Assembly (NCBI GenBank): GCA_021739645.1
Contig: JAIPBL010000004.1
Location: 62,001-126,000 of the forward strand
Direction of reading: 5' to 3'
DNA from: Saprospiraceae bacterium
Lineage (GTDB): Bacteria > Bacteroidota > Bacteroidia > Chitinophagales > Saprospiraceae
DNA: 64,000 nucleotides
Part shown: positions 31,270 to 41,671 of the stretch, one piece after another
How positions within the stretch are numbered: the stretch's first letter is position 1
Layout: every line of letters begins with the position of its first letter
Notes under the pieces: generated by a model
The model's input: only the letters and a program-made list of their open reading frames with translations
Told to the model about the DNA's origin: nothing
Database searches by the model: none
Program-made: the position numbers and the translations under genes

Positions 31270-33324
31270 ATGAAAAAAACAGCACCCTACTACCTCCTAA
31301 CGCTGTCTATTTTAACATTAACTGCCCCCACCATTGCGCAGCAAAGCAACCTTGACACGCTGATAACCAGCGAATTGAGTCCAGTAACGGTCACTGCCTT
31401 CCGACTAGAAACCTCCGACCTCACTACCCCACTTTCCATCACCAACATCGGCCAACGCCAACTTCAAAGCGGCACACAACAACTCTCGCTTGATGAGGTA
31501 CTGCAAAGCGTACCAGGCATTTTTGTGCAAAACGGCACCAACTTCGCCCAGGATATTCGGGTGAGCATCCGGGGATTTGGGGCAAGGTCGGCCTTCGGTA
31601 TCCGTGGAGTGAAAATCCTGGTTGATGGCTTCCCAGAAAGCACCCCGGATGGCACGGCACAGGTGGATGCCGTTGACCCCGGTTCGCTGACTGGCGTGAG
31701 CATTATCCGCAGTGGAACGGGTGGACTGCACGGCAATTCGAGCGGAGGCTCCATCAATTTCAATACCATGCGCTTCGATGATGAAGAATGGGGCGAGGTC
31801 GGAGCAACGGCTGGACAGTATGGCTTTCAAAAATACCAGTTTCGGACAGGAGGTGGCAAGAAAGGCAAGTTGCTTTATTCCATCAATAGCAGTTTCACAA
31901 AAACCAACGGCTACCGTGACCACAGTGCCATGAAAAACTACCTGCTAAACGGTGGCTTCCTGCTCCCGGTGGATAGCACCCTGACAATTCGAGGTGTGTT
32001 GACCTTCGTGAACAGCCCGTTGGCCCAAGACCCCGGAGCATTGTCACAGGAGCAGGTGGACTTGGACCCCACCCAAGCCAGAACATCCAACCTCAACTTT
32101 GATACCGGAGAAAGTCTTTGGCAACTGCGTACCGGTTTGGGGTTTTCAAAGAAAATAAAACTGCACCATCAGTTAAATGGGAGTATCTACCATACCGACC
32201 GCAGTTTTTTGGGCAAAATACCCTACGACTACATAGAATTGGAGCGGTCGCTTACGGGCGGCACGTTCAGTTACGGATTCAAGACCAAACCCGGAAAATT
32301 GACCTGGGAAATGACCGCTGGTATTGACCTCGAAGCCCAAAGTGACGACCGTAAAAGGTACCAAAACAACAGCGGCGAAAAAGGCATTCAATACGCCGAC
32401 CAAACGGAAACCTTCAGCACCGCAGGCTTTTTCTTGGTGCAAAAAATCGGGATTGGCGAAAGATTCGCCGTACTTCCTGCCTTCCGTTATGACCGGATAG
32501 CCATTGACATTGACGACCATTACCTCGTGGACATGAGAAACGACAGCTTTCAGCAAACCTACAATGCCTTCAACCCGACCATTGGCTTGTCGTTTTTGGC
32601 TTCGCAAAACCTGCATTTTTTCCTGAACGGAAGTCGAAATTTTGAGACGCCAACCATTCTGGAAATAACTTCCACCCATACTTTTGGCGGCGAATTTTAC
32701 AATTATGACCTAAAACCGCAACGGTCAAAATCATTGGAGTTGGGCACAAAATGGCTCTCGGCAAACGGAAAACTGCGCACGGAGATCGCTCTGTTTCGAA
32801 TTTGGTTGAAGGACGAATTTGTGAGGTACCAAGGTTTTGAAGGCGAATCCTACTATGAAAATGTCGGAAAATCAAGCCGAAAAGGGCTGGAACTCAGCAT
32901 GTCGGGCCAGTTGGAAAAACATTGGATGCTCAATTTCAACTACACGTATTCCGACTTCAAATTTGATAAATATGGAAGTGTGGAAGGCAAGCAGACACCA
33001 GGCATTCCAAAACATCAAGCTGGCATTTCACTCAATTACTTCAAGAAAAGCGGCTTTTTTTTCAGTGTTGGTAACCAATACGTGAGCGAGATAATTGTCA
33101 ACTATTACAGTGGCTATAGCAACAAAGCAAAACCATATATTTTTGGTTACAGCCGGGCAGGTTGGAACGTGGTGAAACAGAAAGTCACAACGGAAATTTT
33201 CGGTGGCATCAACAATGCCTTCAATCAAAAGTACAACGCCAACATCCGAATCAACGGTGGAACAAATTTCTACGAACCCGCCCCACCCCGCAATATCTAC
33301 GCTGGCATCAAATTCAAGTTCTAA
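31270..33324 (+). CDS. TonB-dependent outer membrane receptor
   Basis: Plug domain LDEVLQSVPGIFVQNGTNFAQDIRVSIRGFGARSAFGIRGVKILVDGFPESTPDGTAQVD; C-terminal beta-barrel ending YAGIKFKF. Confidence 0.95.
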   Translation: MKKTAPYYLLTLSILTLTAPTIAQQSNLDTLITSELSPVTVTAFRLETSDLTTPLSITNIGQRQLQSGTQQLSLDEVLQSVPGIFVQNGTNFAQDIRVSIRGFGARSAFGIRGVKILVDGFPESTPDGTAQVDAVDPGSLTGVSIIRSGTGGLHGNSSGGSINFNTMRFDDEEWGEVGATAGQYGFQKYQFRTGGGKKGKLLYSINSSFTKTNGYRDHSAMKNYLLNGGFLLPVDSTLTIRGVLTFVNSPLAQDPGALSQEQVDLDPTQARTSNLNFDTGESLWQLRTGLGFSKKIKLHHQLNGSIYHTDRSFLGKIPYDYIELERSLTGGTFSYGFKTKPGKLTWEMTAGIDLEAQSDDRKRYQNNSGEKGIQYADQTETFSTAGFFLVQKIGIGERFAVLPAFRYDRIAIDIDDHYLVDMRNDSFQQTYNAFNPTIGLSFLASQNLHFFLNGSRNFETPTILEITSTHTFGGEFYNYDLKPQRSKSLELGTKWLSANGKLRTEIALFRIWLKDEFVRYQGFEGESYYENVGKSSRKGLELSMSGQLEKHWMLNFNYTYSDFKFDKYGSVEGKQTPGIPKHQAGISLNYFKKSGFFFSVGNQYVSEIIVNYYSGYSNKAKPYIFGYSRAGWNVVKQKVTTEIFGGINNAFNQKYNANIRINGGTNFYEPAPPRNIYAGIKFKF

Positions 33325-33327
33325 CTC

Positions 33328-35400
33328 ATGATAAAATTCGTTTGCCTACTGGTTTTCGCAATGCCTATTTACCTAGCCGCCCAAACGGACAGTCTTGCCA
33401 TCCCTTCCTCCGCCGAAGACCTACTCGAATCCTATTCCCAAGGCCAAGAAGAAGACGGCAGTTTCGATTACGACGACCTCTTCGACCGGCTGGCCTACCT
33501 GCGCCGCCGCCCGCTCGACCTGAACAAAGCCACCATCACTGACCTCACCGAATTCCCATTCCTCACTGATTTGCAGCAGAACGCCTTGCCAGCCTACCGC
33601 ACCAAGTACGGGAACCTGATTTCTATCTATGAATTACAGGCCGTACCGGGCTTCGATGTGGGCACCATCAAACAGTTGCTCCCATTCGTACTGGTGAACG
33701 AGCCGGGTATTATTGGGCAAAATAGACCGTCCATTGGCAACAACCACCAGCAGGTCATCCTCCGCTGGTCGAAGCAACTGGAAAACAAGAAAGGGTACCG
33801 TGTGCCGGACTTCGACACCACATCCAGTCGCTACCTTGGGAGTGCCGACCATTTGTATTTTCGATACAAATTCACCAGGGGAGACAGGATATCGGCAGGC
33901 ATTACCGCAGAGAAAGACCCTGGGGAAGAATTCTTCAAAGGCAGCAACCGCAAGGGGTTTGACTTTTGCAGCGCCCATTTATTCATCAAAAATCCCGTCA
34001 AGCGGGTGAAGTCCTTGGCGCTCGGTGACTACTCTATCCGCATGGGGCAAGGACTACTGGTTTATCAAGGATTTGCACCCCGCAAGAGTGCACGTACCAC
34101 CCTCGTTAGCCGAAGCGGAAGGCCACTCCGGGCATTCAGTTCTGTTAGCGAGTATGATTTTTTTAGGGGTGCAGCGGCTGTATTGGATTTAGGTAAAAAA
34201 TGGGAGCTGCTCACTTTTGCCTCCCTCCGACGACGTGACGCCAATCTGGATACGGAGGATGAAACCGACGACCCAGATGCCTATTTTGCGACTTCCCTCC
34301 AAACAAGCGGCCTCCATCGCACCCAAAACGAATTGGACGACCGGGCAGTTATCAGACAGCGTTCGGCTGGCGCCGCTTTGAAATTTAGGCAAAAACGATT
34401 GGCCATGGGCTTGAATGGCCTTTACGAGCACCTCAACAAACCGCTTCAGCGCAGTCCCTCGGTTTACAACCAGTATTACTTCAACGGAAATTCACTGCTG
34501 AACCTCAGCTTGGATTACAGTTGGTCGCTCCGCAACGTCTATTTTTTTGGAGAAACAGCCCGAAGTGGGAATGGCGCACTGGCCAGCATTAACGGCCTCG
34601 TCGCTGCCCTTGACCGCCGTGTGGACTTAGCTTTGGTGCTCCGCAATTTCGACCGTGACTACCAATCCCTGAACGCAAAACCTTTTGCTGAGTCGTCAGG
34701 TGGACTGAACGAAAAGGGAGCCTACCTCGGCCTGCAAATCCAGCCCAACAAGCACTGGCAGATTAATGCCTATTTTGACCAGTGGCAGCACGATTGGCCT
34801 CGCTTCTCGATTGATGCACCTTCGCAGGGCAGCGAGTGGCTGGGCCGGGTGACCTACACACAGAAAAGAAAATTGGAAGTTTATGCCCAATTGCGGAGCG
34901 AAAAAAAAGAGGAGAACCTAGCTGCCAACGAAAGCAAAATTGACCAATTGACTACCCGGCACAACCTGAATGCTCGGCTGCACCTTTCGCTCAAACTCCA
35001 ACCCGCTGTCGAATGGCGAAGCCGACTTGACCTGGGCAGTTCGGAAACGGCTGGCGATAAAATTCGGGGCGTTTCCATGTTTCAGGAAATAATTTTAAAA
35101 CCACTTAGCTCACCTTTCACCGCCAGTACCCGCTTTGCCATCTTCTCAACTGGTGGCTACGATGTTCGTTTCTATTCCTATGAGCGGGACGTGCTGAATG
35201 CGTTTTCCATACCCGCCTATTACGACCGGGGTACTCGTTTTTATTTAAACTTGGGATACCGCATCAATCGTCAATTCAGGCTGGAGGCGAGGTATGCCAC
35301 GACTTATTATCTGGGGCTGGAGGAGATTAGCTCAGGCTTGGAGACCACTCCAGGGCAGCGGAGAAGTGAAGTGAGGTTACAGTTTAGAGGGGAGTTTTAA
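33328..35400 (+). CDS. helix-hairpin-helix plus outer-membrane beta-barrel protein
   Basis: Signal peptide; RRRPLDLNKATITDLTEFPFLTDLQQNALPAYRTKYGNLISIYELQAVPGFD ComEA-like HHH; long barrel ending SEVRLQFRGEF; ORF starts 4 nt after the receptor stop codon. Confidence 0.75.
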   Translation: MIKFVCLLVFAMPIYLAAQTDSLAIPSSAEDLLESYSQGQEEDGSFDYDDLFDRLAYLRRRPLDLNKATITDLTEFPFLTDLQQNALPAYRTKYGNLISIYELQAVPGFDVGTIKQLLPFVLVNEPGIIGQNRPSIGNNHQQVILRWSKQLENKKGYRVPDFDTTSSRYLGSADHLYFRYKFTRGDRISAGITAEKDPGEEFFKGSNRKGFDFCSAHLFIKNPVKRVKSLALGDYSIRMGQGLLVYQGFAPRKSARTTLVSRSGRPLRAFSSVSEYDFFRGAAAVLDLGKKWELLTFASLRRRDANLDTEDETDDPDAYFATSLQTSGLHRTQNELDDRAVIRQRSAGAALKFRQKRLAMGLNGLYEHLNKPLQRSPSVYNQYYFNGNSLLNLSLDYSWSLRNVYFFGETARSGNGALASINGLVAALDRRVDLALVLRNFDRDYQSLNAKPFAESSGGLNEKGAYLGLQIQPNKHWQINAYFDQWQHDWPRFSIDAPSQGSEWLGRVTYTQKRKLEVYAQLRSEKKEENLAANESKIDQLTTRHNLNARLHLSLKLQPAVEWRSRLDLGSSETAGDKIRGVSMFQEIILKPLSSPFTASTRFAIFSTGGYDVRFYSYERDVLNAFSIPAYYDRGTRFYLNLGYRINRQFRLEARYATTYYLGLEEISSGLETTPGQRRSEVRLQFRGEF

Positions 35401-35430
35401 ATTCACAGAAAGGGTAAAAATATTAGTAAA

Positions 35431-36621
35431 CTACACTTCCACCTCCTGCATTTTCAGCTCAAACTTTCCGTCCAAGAACTTGATTTCCAAGTTGCGGCGG
35501 TGCTTGAACCAAGACACGATTTCATCGCCAAGGAACTTCCTCCGCCATCCGGCAAACAACGCATCGTCGAAGAAGTCCTTGTCGTTTTTCATCTTTTTGA
35601 GCACGTTGCGGGGCATTACGATGTGGTGGGAAATGCCTTCCTCTAGGCATTTGTAGCGCACGAGTAAGTCCAGCATTTCCATCAAAATGTCTTGTTTCGG
35701 ATTGTCGCTGTTGTCTTTGGGTATGCGACTCAACACTTCCTTCTCTTGAGGTGTAGCGGGTGCTTCGTAAAGTTCCACGAAAATTTTGCCAAACCTCCCA
35801 ATCATACTATCTGGCAGGCGGCGGTCGTGTTGCAGCGCATCCAGCCCAGAGTGAACAGCCCTCACGATAGCACTAATATATTTGCTTGGAAGCACCATTT
35901 CCTTGGAGTGGTTGCGACGTTGAGCCTCTTCGGTGCGCCATAGCATGAGGCGGAGTAAAAAGACTTGCTCTCTGCGGCGCAAACTCTTGACAATATTGCT
36001 TTCCAGCACTTCCTTGTAAGGGTCAGTTTCATAGCTGGCAGGGTCTTCCAGCAATTTGAACTCTTCGTAAGCCCAGGCGAGGCGACCTGTTTTTTCCAAT
36101 TGCTTCGTTATTTTCACCCAAAGGTCATGCAAATGGATGACGTCGTTGAGGGCGTATTTGAGCTGTTTGGGTTGGAAAGGCCGTTTTTCCCAGTCTGTGA
36201 CCGTATAGCCTTTGCTCACCATTATGTTCAGTTCACTTTCAACCAGTTTGCTGAACCCAACTGGGTGCTTGTAGCCAATAAAGGAAGCTGCCAACTGTGT
36301 ATCAAATGTATTGAGCGGGAGAATTCCGTAGTGGGTATTGAAAAGTCGGTAGTCGTTGTCGCCAGCGTGCGCAATTTTAAGTACCCGCTTGTCCAAAAGC
36401 AGGTCAATTACCGGTTGGATATTTTCGACTTTCAACGGGTCAACAAGGTAATATCCAATAGGGGTTGCAATTTGAATGAGGCAAATCAGCGTCAGGAACC
36501 GCTTCTCGCCAATAAACTCCGTATCGAAGCACATCCATTCGATGCCCTGGTTGGCGGCGGCAAACCTAGCCAGGCCTTCGGCATCTTCGATAAGTTCGTA
36601 TTTCACACCAGCTTCAGACAT
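35431..36621 (-). CDS. rnd: ribonuclease D
   Basis: MSEAGVKYELIEDAEGLARF, WMCFDTEFIGEKRFLTLICLIQIA, HDNDYRLF-like DEDD exonuclease motifs, HRDC-like C-terminal half. Confidence 0.88.
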   Translation of the reverse strand: MSEAGVKYELIEDAEGLARFAAANQGIEWMCFDTEFIGEKRFLTLICLIQIATPIGYYLVDPLKVENIQPVIDLLLDKRVLKIAHAGDNDYRLFNTHYGILPLNTFDTQLAASFIGYKHPVGFSKLVESELNIMVSKGYTVTDWEKRPFQPKQLKYALNDVIHLHDLWVKITKQLEKTGRLAWAYEEFKLLEDPASYETDPYKEVLESNIVKSLRRREQVFLLRLMLWRTEEAQRRNHSKEMVLPSKYISAIVRAVHSGLDALQHDRRLPDSMIGRFGKIFVELYEAPATPQEKEVLSRIPKDNSDNPKQDILMEMLDLLVRYKCLEEGISHHIVMPRNVLKKMKNDKDFFDDALFAGWRRKFLGDEIVSWFKHRRNLEIKFLDGKFELKMQEVEV

Positions 36622-36941
36622 AAAAAAAGGTTTGGTAGTGTTGCTTTCAGCTTGGGATTGGATATTATTCGTGAAAAATTGGAATTCGATGGCAGGTAAG
36701 TGTTTATCGTTCTGCAAACTCAATTTTTCAATCAAAAAAATCTCGGCGAAGATAGAAAATATGGCCACTGTGCAAAGAAAAATATGATACTTGCTTTCGC
36801 TTTGCAAAAGAGACGAGTATTTCGACTTCGAGTCTTTGCATTTGGATTTTGCGAGCTTCCTTTTGAATCAAGTATCACTTTTCTCTTCATGATTTTTCTT
36901 TTGGGGATAATTATAAATGAGTAGCTAAACTTTATTTTAGC

Positions 36942-37796
36942 ATGAAAAAACTATTGATAACAGGCGCATCGGGGTTCCTTGGCTGGCACGTGGTGAAACA
37001 TTCCCCAGTTGCCTGGCGAACAATCGGCACTTGGATGAACAACAGCGCCGGGATACACCGGGATTCAGAGGCGGTAAAGTTGGATATTGCCGACCGGGAT
37101 GCCATCTGGAGGACTTTGAAAGCTATAAATCCAGAAGCAGTTTACCATTTGGCCGCAGCCTCCAGCCCTAGCTATTGCGAATCAGCACCAAAGGAATCCA
37201 AGCTGTTGAACGTGGACGCCACTGCCTGGCTCGCTGAAATGTGTGCGGAGCGAGGTTGCAAGCTCCTATTCGCCTCCAGCGAACAGGTGTATGATGGGTT
37301 TGGAGCTCCTTTCAGCGAATCAGGGGTCGCTGCACCGAAAAACGAATACGGCAGACAGAAGTTGGCAGCAGAGCAGGCCGTGCTGGCCATCAGTCCAGAT
37401 ACGGTCATTGTTCGACTGGCGGTGATGTTTGGGCAATCGGAAGAGGCTGGGAAGAATTTCCTGAGTCAATGGCTGGAAACGTGGCGGAAAGACGAGCCTA
37501 TCACCGCATTTCATGATGAAATCAGGTCGTTCCTGAGCGGGACATCTGCGGCGGCTGGGCTGTTTTTGTTGTTGGAAAAAGGAGCGGAAGGTATCTTCAA
37601 CCTAGGTGGAGCTGAGTCGATTAGCAGGTACGATTTTGCGAAGCTGGCTGCCGAATTTCATGATTTGCCTCAAGCAAAAATCATTCGAAAATCACAAAAG
37701 GACGTTGAAACTTCCGCATTTCGACCAGCCGATTTAACGCTAGACCTGAGCAAGGCAAAGGATATCGGTTTTGTTCCCCAATCTCCCTGGAAATAG
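36942..37796 (+). CDS. NAD-dependent epimerase / dTDP-4-dehydrorhamnose reductase-like SDR
   Basis: KKLLITGASGFLGWHV, VYHLAAASSPSYCE, YGRQKLAAEQAV. Confidence 0.85.
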   Translation: MKKLLITGASGFLGWHVVKHSPVAWRTIGTWMNNSAGIHRDSEAVKLDIADRDAIWRTLKAINPEAVYHLAAASSPSYCESAPKESKLLNVDATAWLAEMCAERGCKLLFASSEQVYDGFGAPFSESGVAAPKNEYGRQKLAAEQAVLAISPDTVIVRLAVMFGQSEEAGKNFLSQWLETWRKDEPITAFHDEIRSFLSGTSAAAGLFLLLEKGAEGIFNLGGAESISRYDFAKLAAEFHDLPQAKIIRKSQKDVETSAFRPADLTLDLSKAKDIGFVPQSPWK

Positions 37797-37829
37797 CCTA
37801 CAAGTACAACAACACTGTCCAACTCCTGC

Positions 37830-38459
37830 TTAAAAAATGTACATTCCTTTAAAGGAGAGGAAGTAGCCAACCATGGAATCCAAGCTCTTTTCGTGTTTTG
37901 CATTATTGTAAAGCAAGTTGATGGAGCGGTTCCATCGGGCGCCGAGCGCAAAATGTTTTGTAAGAAAAAAATCGGCACCAACGGTGATGCCGTAGTCGTT
38001 GTTGTTGAAATTTCCAACCTGGTCATCATGTTTGCTGCCTTCCGCAGTGGCATCTATTAGGCGACTGAAGGTGAGGCCGCCCGTCACCTGCACTTTGTAG
38101 TAATCATCCTCTTCTTTGTACCAATCCTTGTAGGCCAGCATCACCGGGATTTCAACGTAGGTGAGCTTGATGTTCAGGTCTCCGTTAGGAAAAGCAAAGG
38201 CATTATTGTCGAAGCTGCCACGTTTAGAATAAAGCAGTTCAAGAATTAAATCCATTTTATCCTTCAAAACGGTAACTGCACGGAGACCACCGTGCAGGCC
38301 AAGCCGATTATACCCCGCCGAGTCATCACCTTTGACCTGCGCCGCATTGACACCGAGCACCAAACCAGCCTTGAAACGCTGCTGTGCTACCGTGTTTTCC
38401 TGAAATACCAAAATGGTTAGCAGAATAAATACCGTCGTCGTAAAAAGATTTTTCATCAT
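37830..38459 (-). CDS. outer membrane porin family beta-barrel protein
   Basis: Signal peptide; FKAGLVLGVNAAQVKGDDSAGYNRLGLHGGLRAV...YVEIPVMLAYK. Confidence 0.75.
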   Translation of the reverse strand: MMKNLFTTTVFILLTILVFQENTVAQQRFKAGLVLGVNAAQVKGDDSAGYNRLGLHGGLRAVTVLKDKMDLILELLYSKRGSFDNNAFAFPNGDLNIKLTYVEIPVMLAYKDWYKEEDDYYKVQVTGGLTFSRLIDATAEGSKHDDQVGNFNNNDYGITVGADFFLTKHFALGARWNRSINLLYNNAKHEKSLDSMVGYFLSFKGMYIF

Positions 38460-38492
38460 AAAATTAGATTTGAAAAGGGCGCTCGTTTAGGT

Positions 38493-39263
38493 TCACTCGC
38501 CAAACGTTGGAACCGACTTGCTTGTTTTTTCCAATACAAACTCTTGTCGGATGGCCAACATATTCCTGTCAATCCATTGCTTGGTTTCCATCACCAATTC
38601 ATCCACGTTGTCGGACTTGATGGGTTGGCCATATCGGATTTTAACGAGCATTTCCTTTTTGCCAAAACAGCGGATAAAATGCGGGACAAACGTATCGTCA
38701 CCCACCCACGCATCATCCAAATCAGCGTAATCAATGGCCATTGGCACAATGCTGAATTCTTTTTTAGCCGCCAAGTTGAAACCGCCAGTTCGAAAATCAA
38801 TTGTGGTTGGATTCAAATGCGTAGTGCCCTCAGGATAAACGAGCACAGAATAGCCCATTTCAAGCGATTCCTGCATGGCGTTAAGCGTGGCGGATCGACT
38901 CGATTTGCTTTCCCGTTTCACGAAGATGATGCCGGTAAGTTTTGCGCCATAACCGATCAAAGGCCAACTGGCGAGTTCTGCTTTTACCACCGGTAGTGAC
39001 CGAACCTCAGACATAATTAGAACTCCGTCCAAATATGAGCGGTGATTGCCAACAAAAATATGGGTACCACTGGGCGGCGCTCCGTGCTTTTCAATCCTGA
39101 CACCCATTTTTTGGAGCACCCAACCCAACCAAATCTGGCTAACATCTAAAGCATGGTTTAAGTCCCGGCCCTTAAAAATACCTGGAACCACTACCCAAAC
39201 GATGTGAAAAATGAGGCAACAAATCAACAAAGTCGCCCTATAAAATATTCGAATCAACTTCAT
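38493..39263 (-). CDS. 1-acyl-sn-glycerol-3-phosphate acyltransferase-like (PlsC family)
   Basis: FVGNHRSYLDGVLI (NHxxxxD), VYPEGTTHLN motifs. Confidence 0.88.
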   Translation of the reverse strand: MKLIRIFYRATLLICCLIFHIVWVVVPGIFKGRDLNHALDVSQIWLGWVLQKMGVRIEKHGAPPSGTHIFVGNHRSYLDGVLIMSEVRSLPVVKAELASWPLIGYGAKLTGIIFVKRESKSSRSATLNAMQESLEMGYSVLVYPEGTTHLNPTTIDFRTGGFNLAAKKEFSIVPMAIDYADLDDAWVGDDTFVPHFIRCFGKKEMLVKIRYGQPIKSDNVDELVMETKQWIDRNMLAIRQEFVLEKTSKSVPTFGE

Positions 39264-39364
39264 ACACTAAAAAATGAATCCGGTCAAAATGGTTAAAAAA
39301 GGGTGCAAAGCTATTCGTTTTCGGAATTTCCACGGTTTTGAAATCCGACATTGACGATTCAATG

Positions 39365-40957
39365 TCACCCAACCTCCTTCCGCAAGGATTCAATCATCGC
39401 AATGGGAACATCGTTCAGGTCGAGGATGATAAACCCATCAAGCACATCGGAGAAGTTGGGATCCACATTGAAACTAATGAAACGGGCATTCAACTTGAGA
39501 TACTGGCGAACCAGCACAGGCAGCCGAAAATGTTCTGGCTCAATGTCCTCGATGAGGTTGTCGAGTGCTTGAAGTTGGTCACCGAGGTTCTCAGCCAGCA
39601 TTTCAATGTCCACTTTATCCACCTTGACCTTGAATGGCTTGCGGGGTTTCAGGAATAGCGCCAATTCATGGTTGAAGAAAAACTTTTTTATGTAGGCCAC
39701 GATGACACCTCGGGAGAGGTTTGAGTAGTATTTACTGATGCTCACTGGGCCATACAAGTAACTAAACTGCGGATTTTTCAATAAAAAATATAGAATCCCT
39801 TTCCAAAGCAGGAACAACGGCAGCCGTTTTCGTTGGTACTGTGGCACAATGTAGGAACGGCCCAATTCCACCGATTTTTTCATGTAAGGATGAAAGCCCT
39901 CTTTAATTTTGAAAAGGCTACTGATGTAAAAGCCCTCGGCACCGTAGCGTTCGAAGATTTCGTCACCAATGCCCATCCGGTAGCCGCCCGCAATTTGTTG
40001 TGCCTCTCGGTCCCAGAGAATGAGTTGGTGGTAGTACAGGTCATACTCATCCAGGTCCAACGCCTTGCCAGTGCCCTCCCCTACTTCCCGGAATGTAAGC
40101 TCCCGAAGCCGTCCGATTTCTTTGATGGTATGTGGAATTTCAGTAGCCTCAACGACAAAGATGTCGTATTCGCCTTGCGAAGCAATCAATGATTTGAACT
40201 TCAAATGGCCAATTTCATTGATAATCATCTGATTGTCAATGGGTTTGGCAATAGGTTCTTCTTGTTCGGGCAACTTAAAAAAGTTGCGAAAGAAAAATGA
40301 CTTGACCTCAAGTCCAGAACCCAATGCGAAGATTTTTGACTGAATGAAGCGTTTAAAATCCTTGGGTTTTTCAAACTTTTGCTGCTCCTCCACCGGAATT
40401 TGACTACCAACCCGCACCGTGATTTTGTGTGGTTCGCCACGCATCCATTGTACGATTCGCCCGCCAATACTCGGCCTGATGAACCCTGGGAAGGAAGTCT
40501 TGAGGCGTACTGGCACGACGGGGATTTCTGCGTGCATGACAGACCGCATCAGCCGGGTGAGGAATTGGTCCCGAACAGGGGTGTCGAGCGTGTTATCGGT
40601 AAAATGCAGGATGAGGCAGAGGGAATAGCCCCCTGACTTGGCTTTGTACAGTTCTTTCAGAATAGCCCTCACGTATTCTTGCCATTGCACCAGGTAATAA
40701 TTGAGGTGAATGACATGTGGGGTAAGGGCAGTGTCATTGGTATTCTGTCGCTCAATGAGTTTGAACGGTATGCCACTTCGGTTGAGCAGATGAATGAGCA
40801 CCAATTCGTCCACATCTTCAAGCGCTTGGTTGACGATGAAAAGCGATGGCACCTTCACAACCATGTTTTTTAAGTCACGTGCATCAGCTTCGATTTGCAC
40901 ATTTTTTTTTCGGAGCGCCTCTTCAATCAAGATATTGTTGTCAAAATATTCAGGCAT
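39365..40957 (-). CDS. fused acyltransferase-like / GNAT-type N-acyltransferase (aminolipid synthesis-like)
   Basis: N-terminal degenerate PlsC-like region; C-terminal RLRELTFREVGEGTGKALDLDEYDLYYHQLILWDREAQQIAGGYRMGIGDEIFERYGAEGFY...ELGRSYIVPQYQRKRLPLFLLWKGILYFL OlsB/GlsB-like signature. Confidence 0.7.
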   Translation of the reverse strand: MPEYFDNNILIEEALRKKNVQIEADARDLKNMVVKVPSLFIVNQALEDVDELVLIHLLNRSGIPFKLIERQNTNDTALTPHVIHLNYYLVQWQEYVRAILKELYKAKSGGYSLCLILHFTDNTLDTPVRDQFLTRLMRSVMHAEIPVVPVRLKTSFPGFIRPSIGGRIVQWMRGEPHKITVRVGSQIPVEEQQKFEKPKDFKRFIQSKIFALGSGLEVKSFFFRNFFKLPEQEEPIAKPIDNQMIINEIGHLKFKSLIASQGEYDIFVVEATEIPHTIKEIGRLRELTFREVGEGTGKALDLDEYDLYYHQLILWDREAQQIAGGYRMGIGDEIFERYGAEGFYISSLFKIKEGFHPYMKKSVELGRSYIVPQYQRKRLPLFLLWKGILYFLLKNPQFSYLYGPVSISKYYSNLSRGVIVAYIKKFFFNHELALFLKPRKPFKVKVDKVDIEMLAENLGDQLQALDNLIEDIEPEHFRLPVLVRQYLKLNARFISFNVDPNFSDVLDGFIILDLNDVPIAMIESLRKEVG

Positions 40958-41076
40958 AGTTGCTTTTTATTTGGCAAAAAAAAAAAATCCATTTCGTCAA
41001 AATTGCCCATTGCCTCAAAGTTAATTTCTGTGATTTGTTTTTAAGTTTAATTTTGCCCAAATTCAAAATAAGAAAC

Positions 41077-41631
41077 ATGAAATTTAAACACTTCTTTACG
41101 ATTATTTTACTCTTCGGCACTTTCATTTGTTTTGGCCAAAATCGGGTCATGGACTTTGGAATAGAGGTGCAGGCCTACCCAACTGGCGTGATACCAGGGT
41201 TGCGTTTTGAAAAAAGCTTTTCCAAAAAAGACCTTTGGTCTGTCCGGGTTGGCTCTCAAATATTTGACCATGGCGACCAAGGCGAACATGAGAGCGAAAA
41301 GGGTTTTGGCTGGGGTGGCACTGCGGGCTACAAACACTATTTCAACCGATACTTCAGGGGCCCAAGCTTGGCAGCCCGTGTGGATTACTGGCGCAATTCC
41401 GTCGATTGGGAATCCAAAGTTGACCTAGGTGGAATAAGTAAGGGAAACTCTGAAATCCAGGTAATTCAACCAACTGTTGAATTTGGCTGGGCATTTTTGG
41501 TGGGTGAAAACATGGTAATCACGCCCACGGCAGCCTTTGGTTTTGAAATAAATGTAAAAACCGTCGGTGAAAAAACCGGCGAAGGAGCAATCCTCCTAGT
41601 TGGATTGAATGCTGCTTATCGGATTCAATAA
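41077..41631 (+). CDS. outer membrane/periplasmic beta-rich hypothetical protein
   Basis: Signal peptide MKFKHFFTIILLFGTFICFGQ; GLRFEKSFSKKDLWSVRVGSQIF... Confidence 0.6.
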   Translation: MKFKHFFTIILLFGTFICFGQNRVMDFGIEVQAYPTGVIPGLRFEKSFSKKDLWSVRVGSQIFDHGDQGEHESEKGFGWGGTAGYKHYFNRYFRGPSLAARVDYWRNSVDWESKVDLGGISKGNSEIQVIQPTVEFGWAFLVGENMVITPTAAFGFEINVKTVGEKTGEGAILLVGLNAAYRIQ

Positions 41632-41638
41632 AATGGGC

Positions 41639-41671
41639 TAACTCAAGTTGTGGAAAACGCAACTTGAGTTA
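41639..41671. terminator. hairpin between convergent genes
   Basis: TAACTCAAGTTG...CAACTTGAGTTA. Confidence 0.7.

Noticed and set aside
35965-36699. 244-aa ORF antisense to rnd
   Set aside because: Overlaps the conserved exonuclease domain of rnd on the other strand; no signature.
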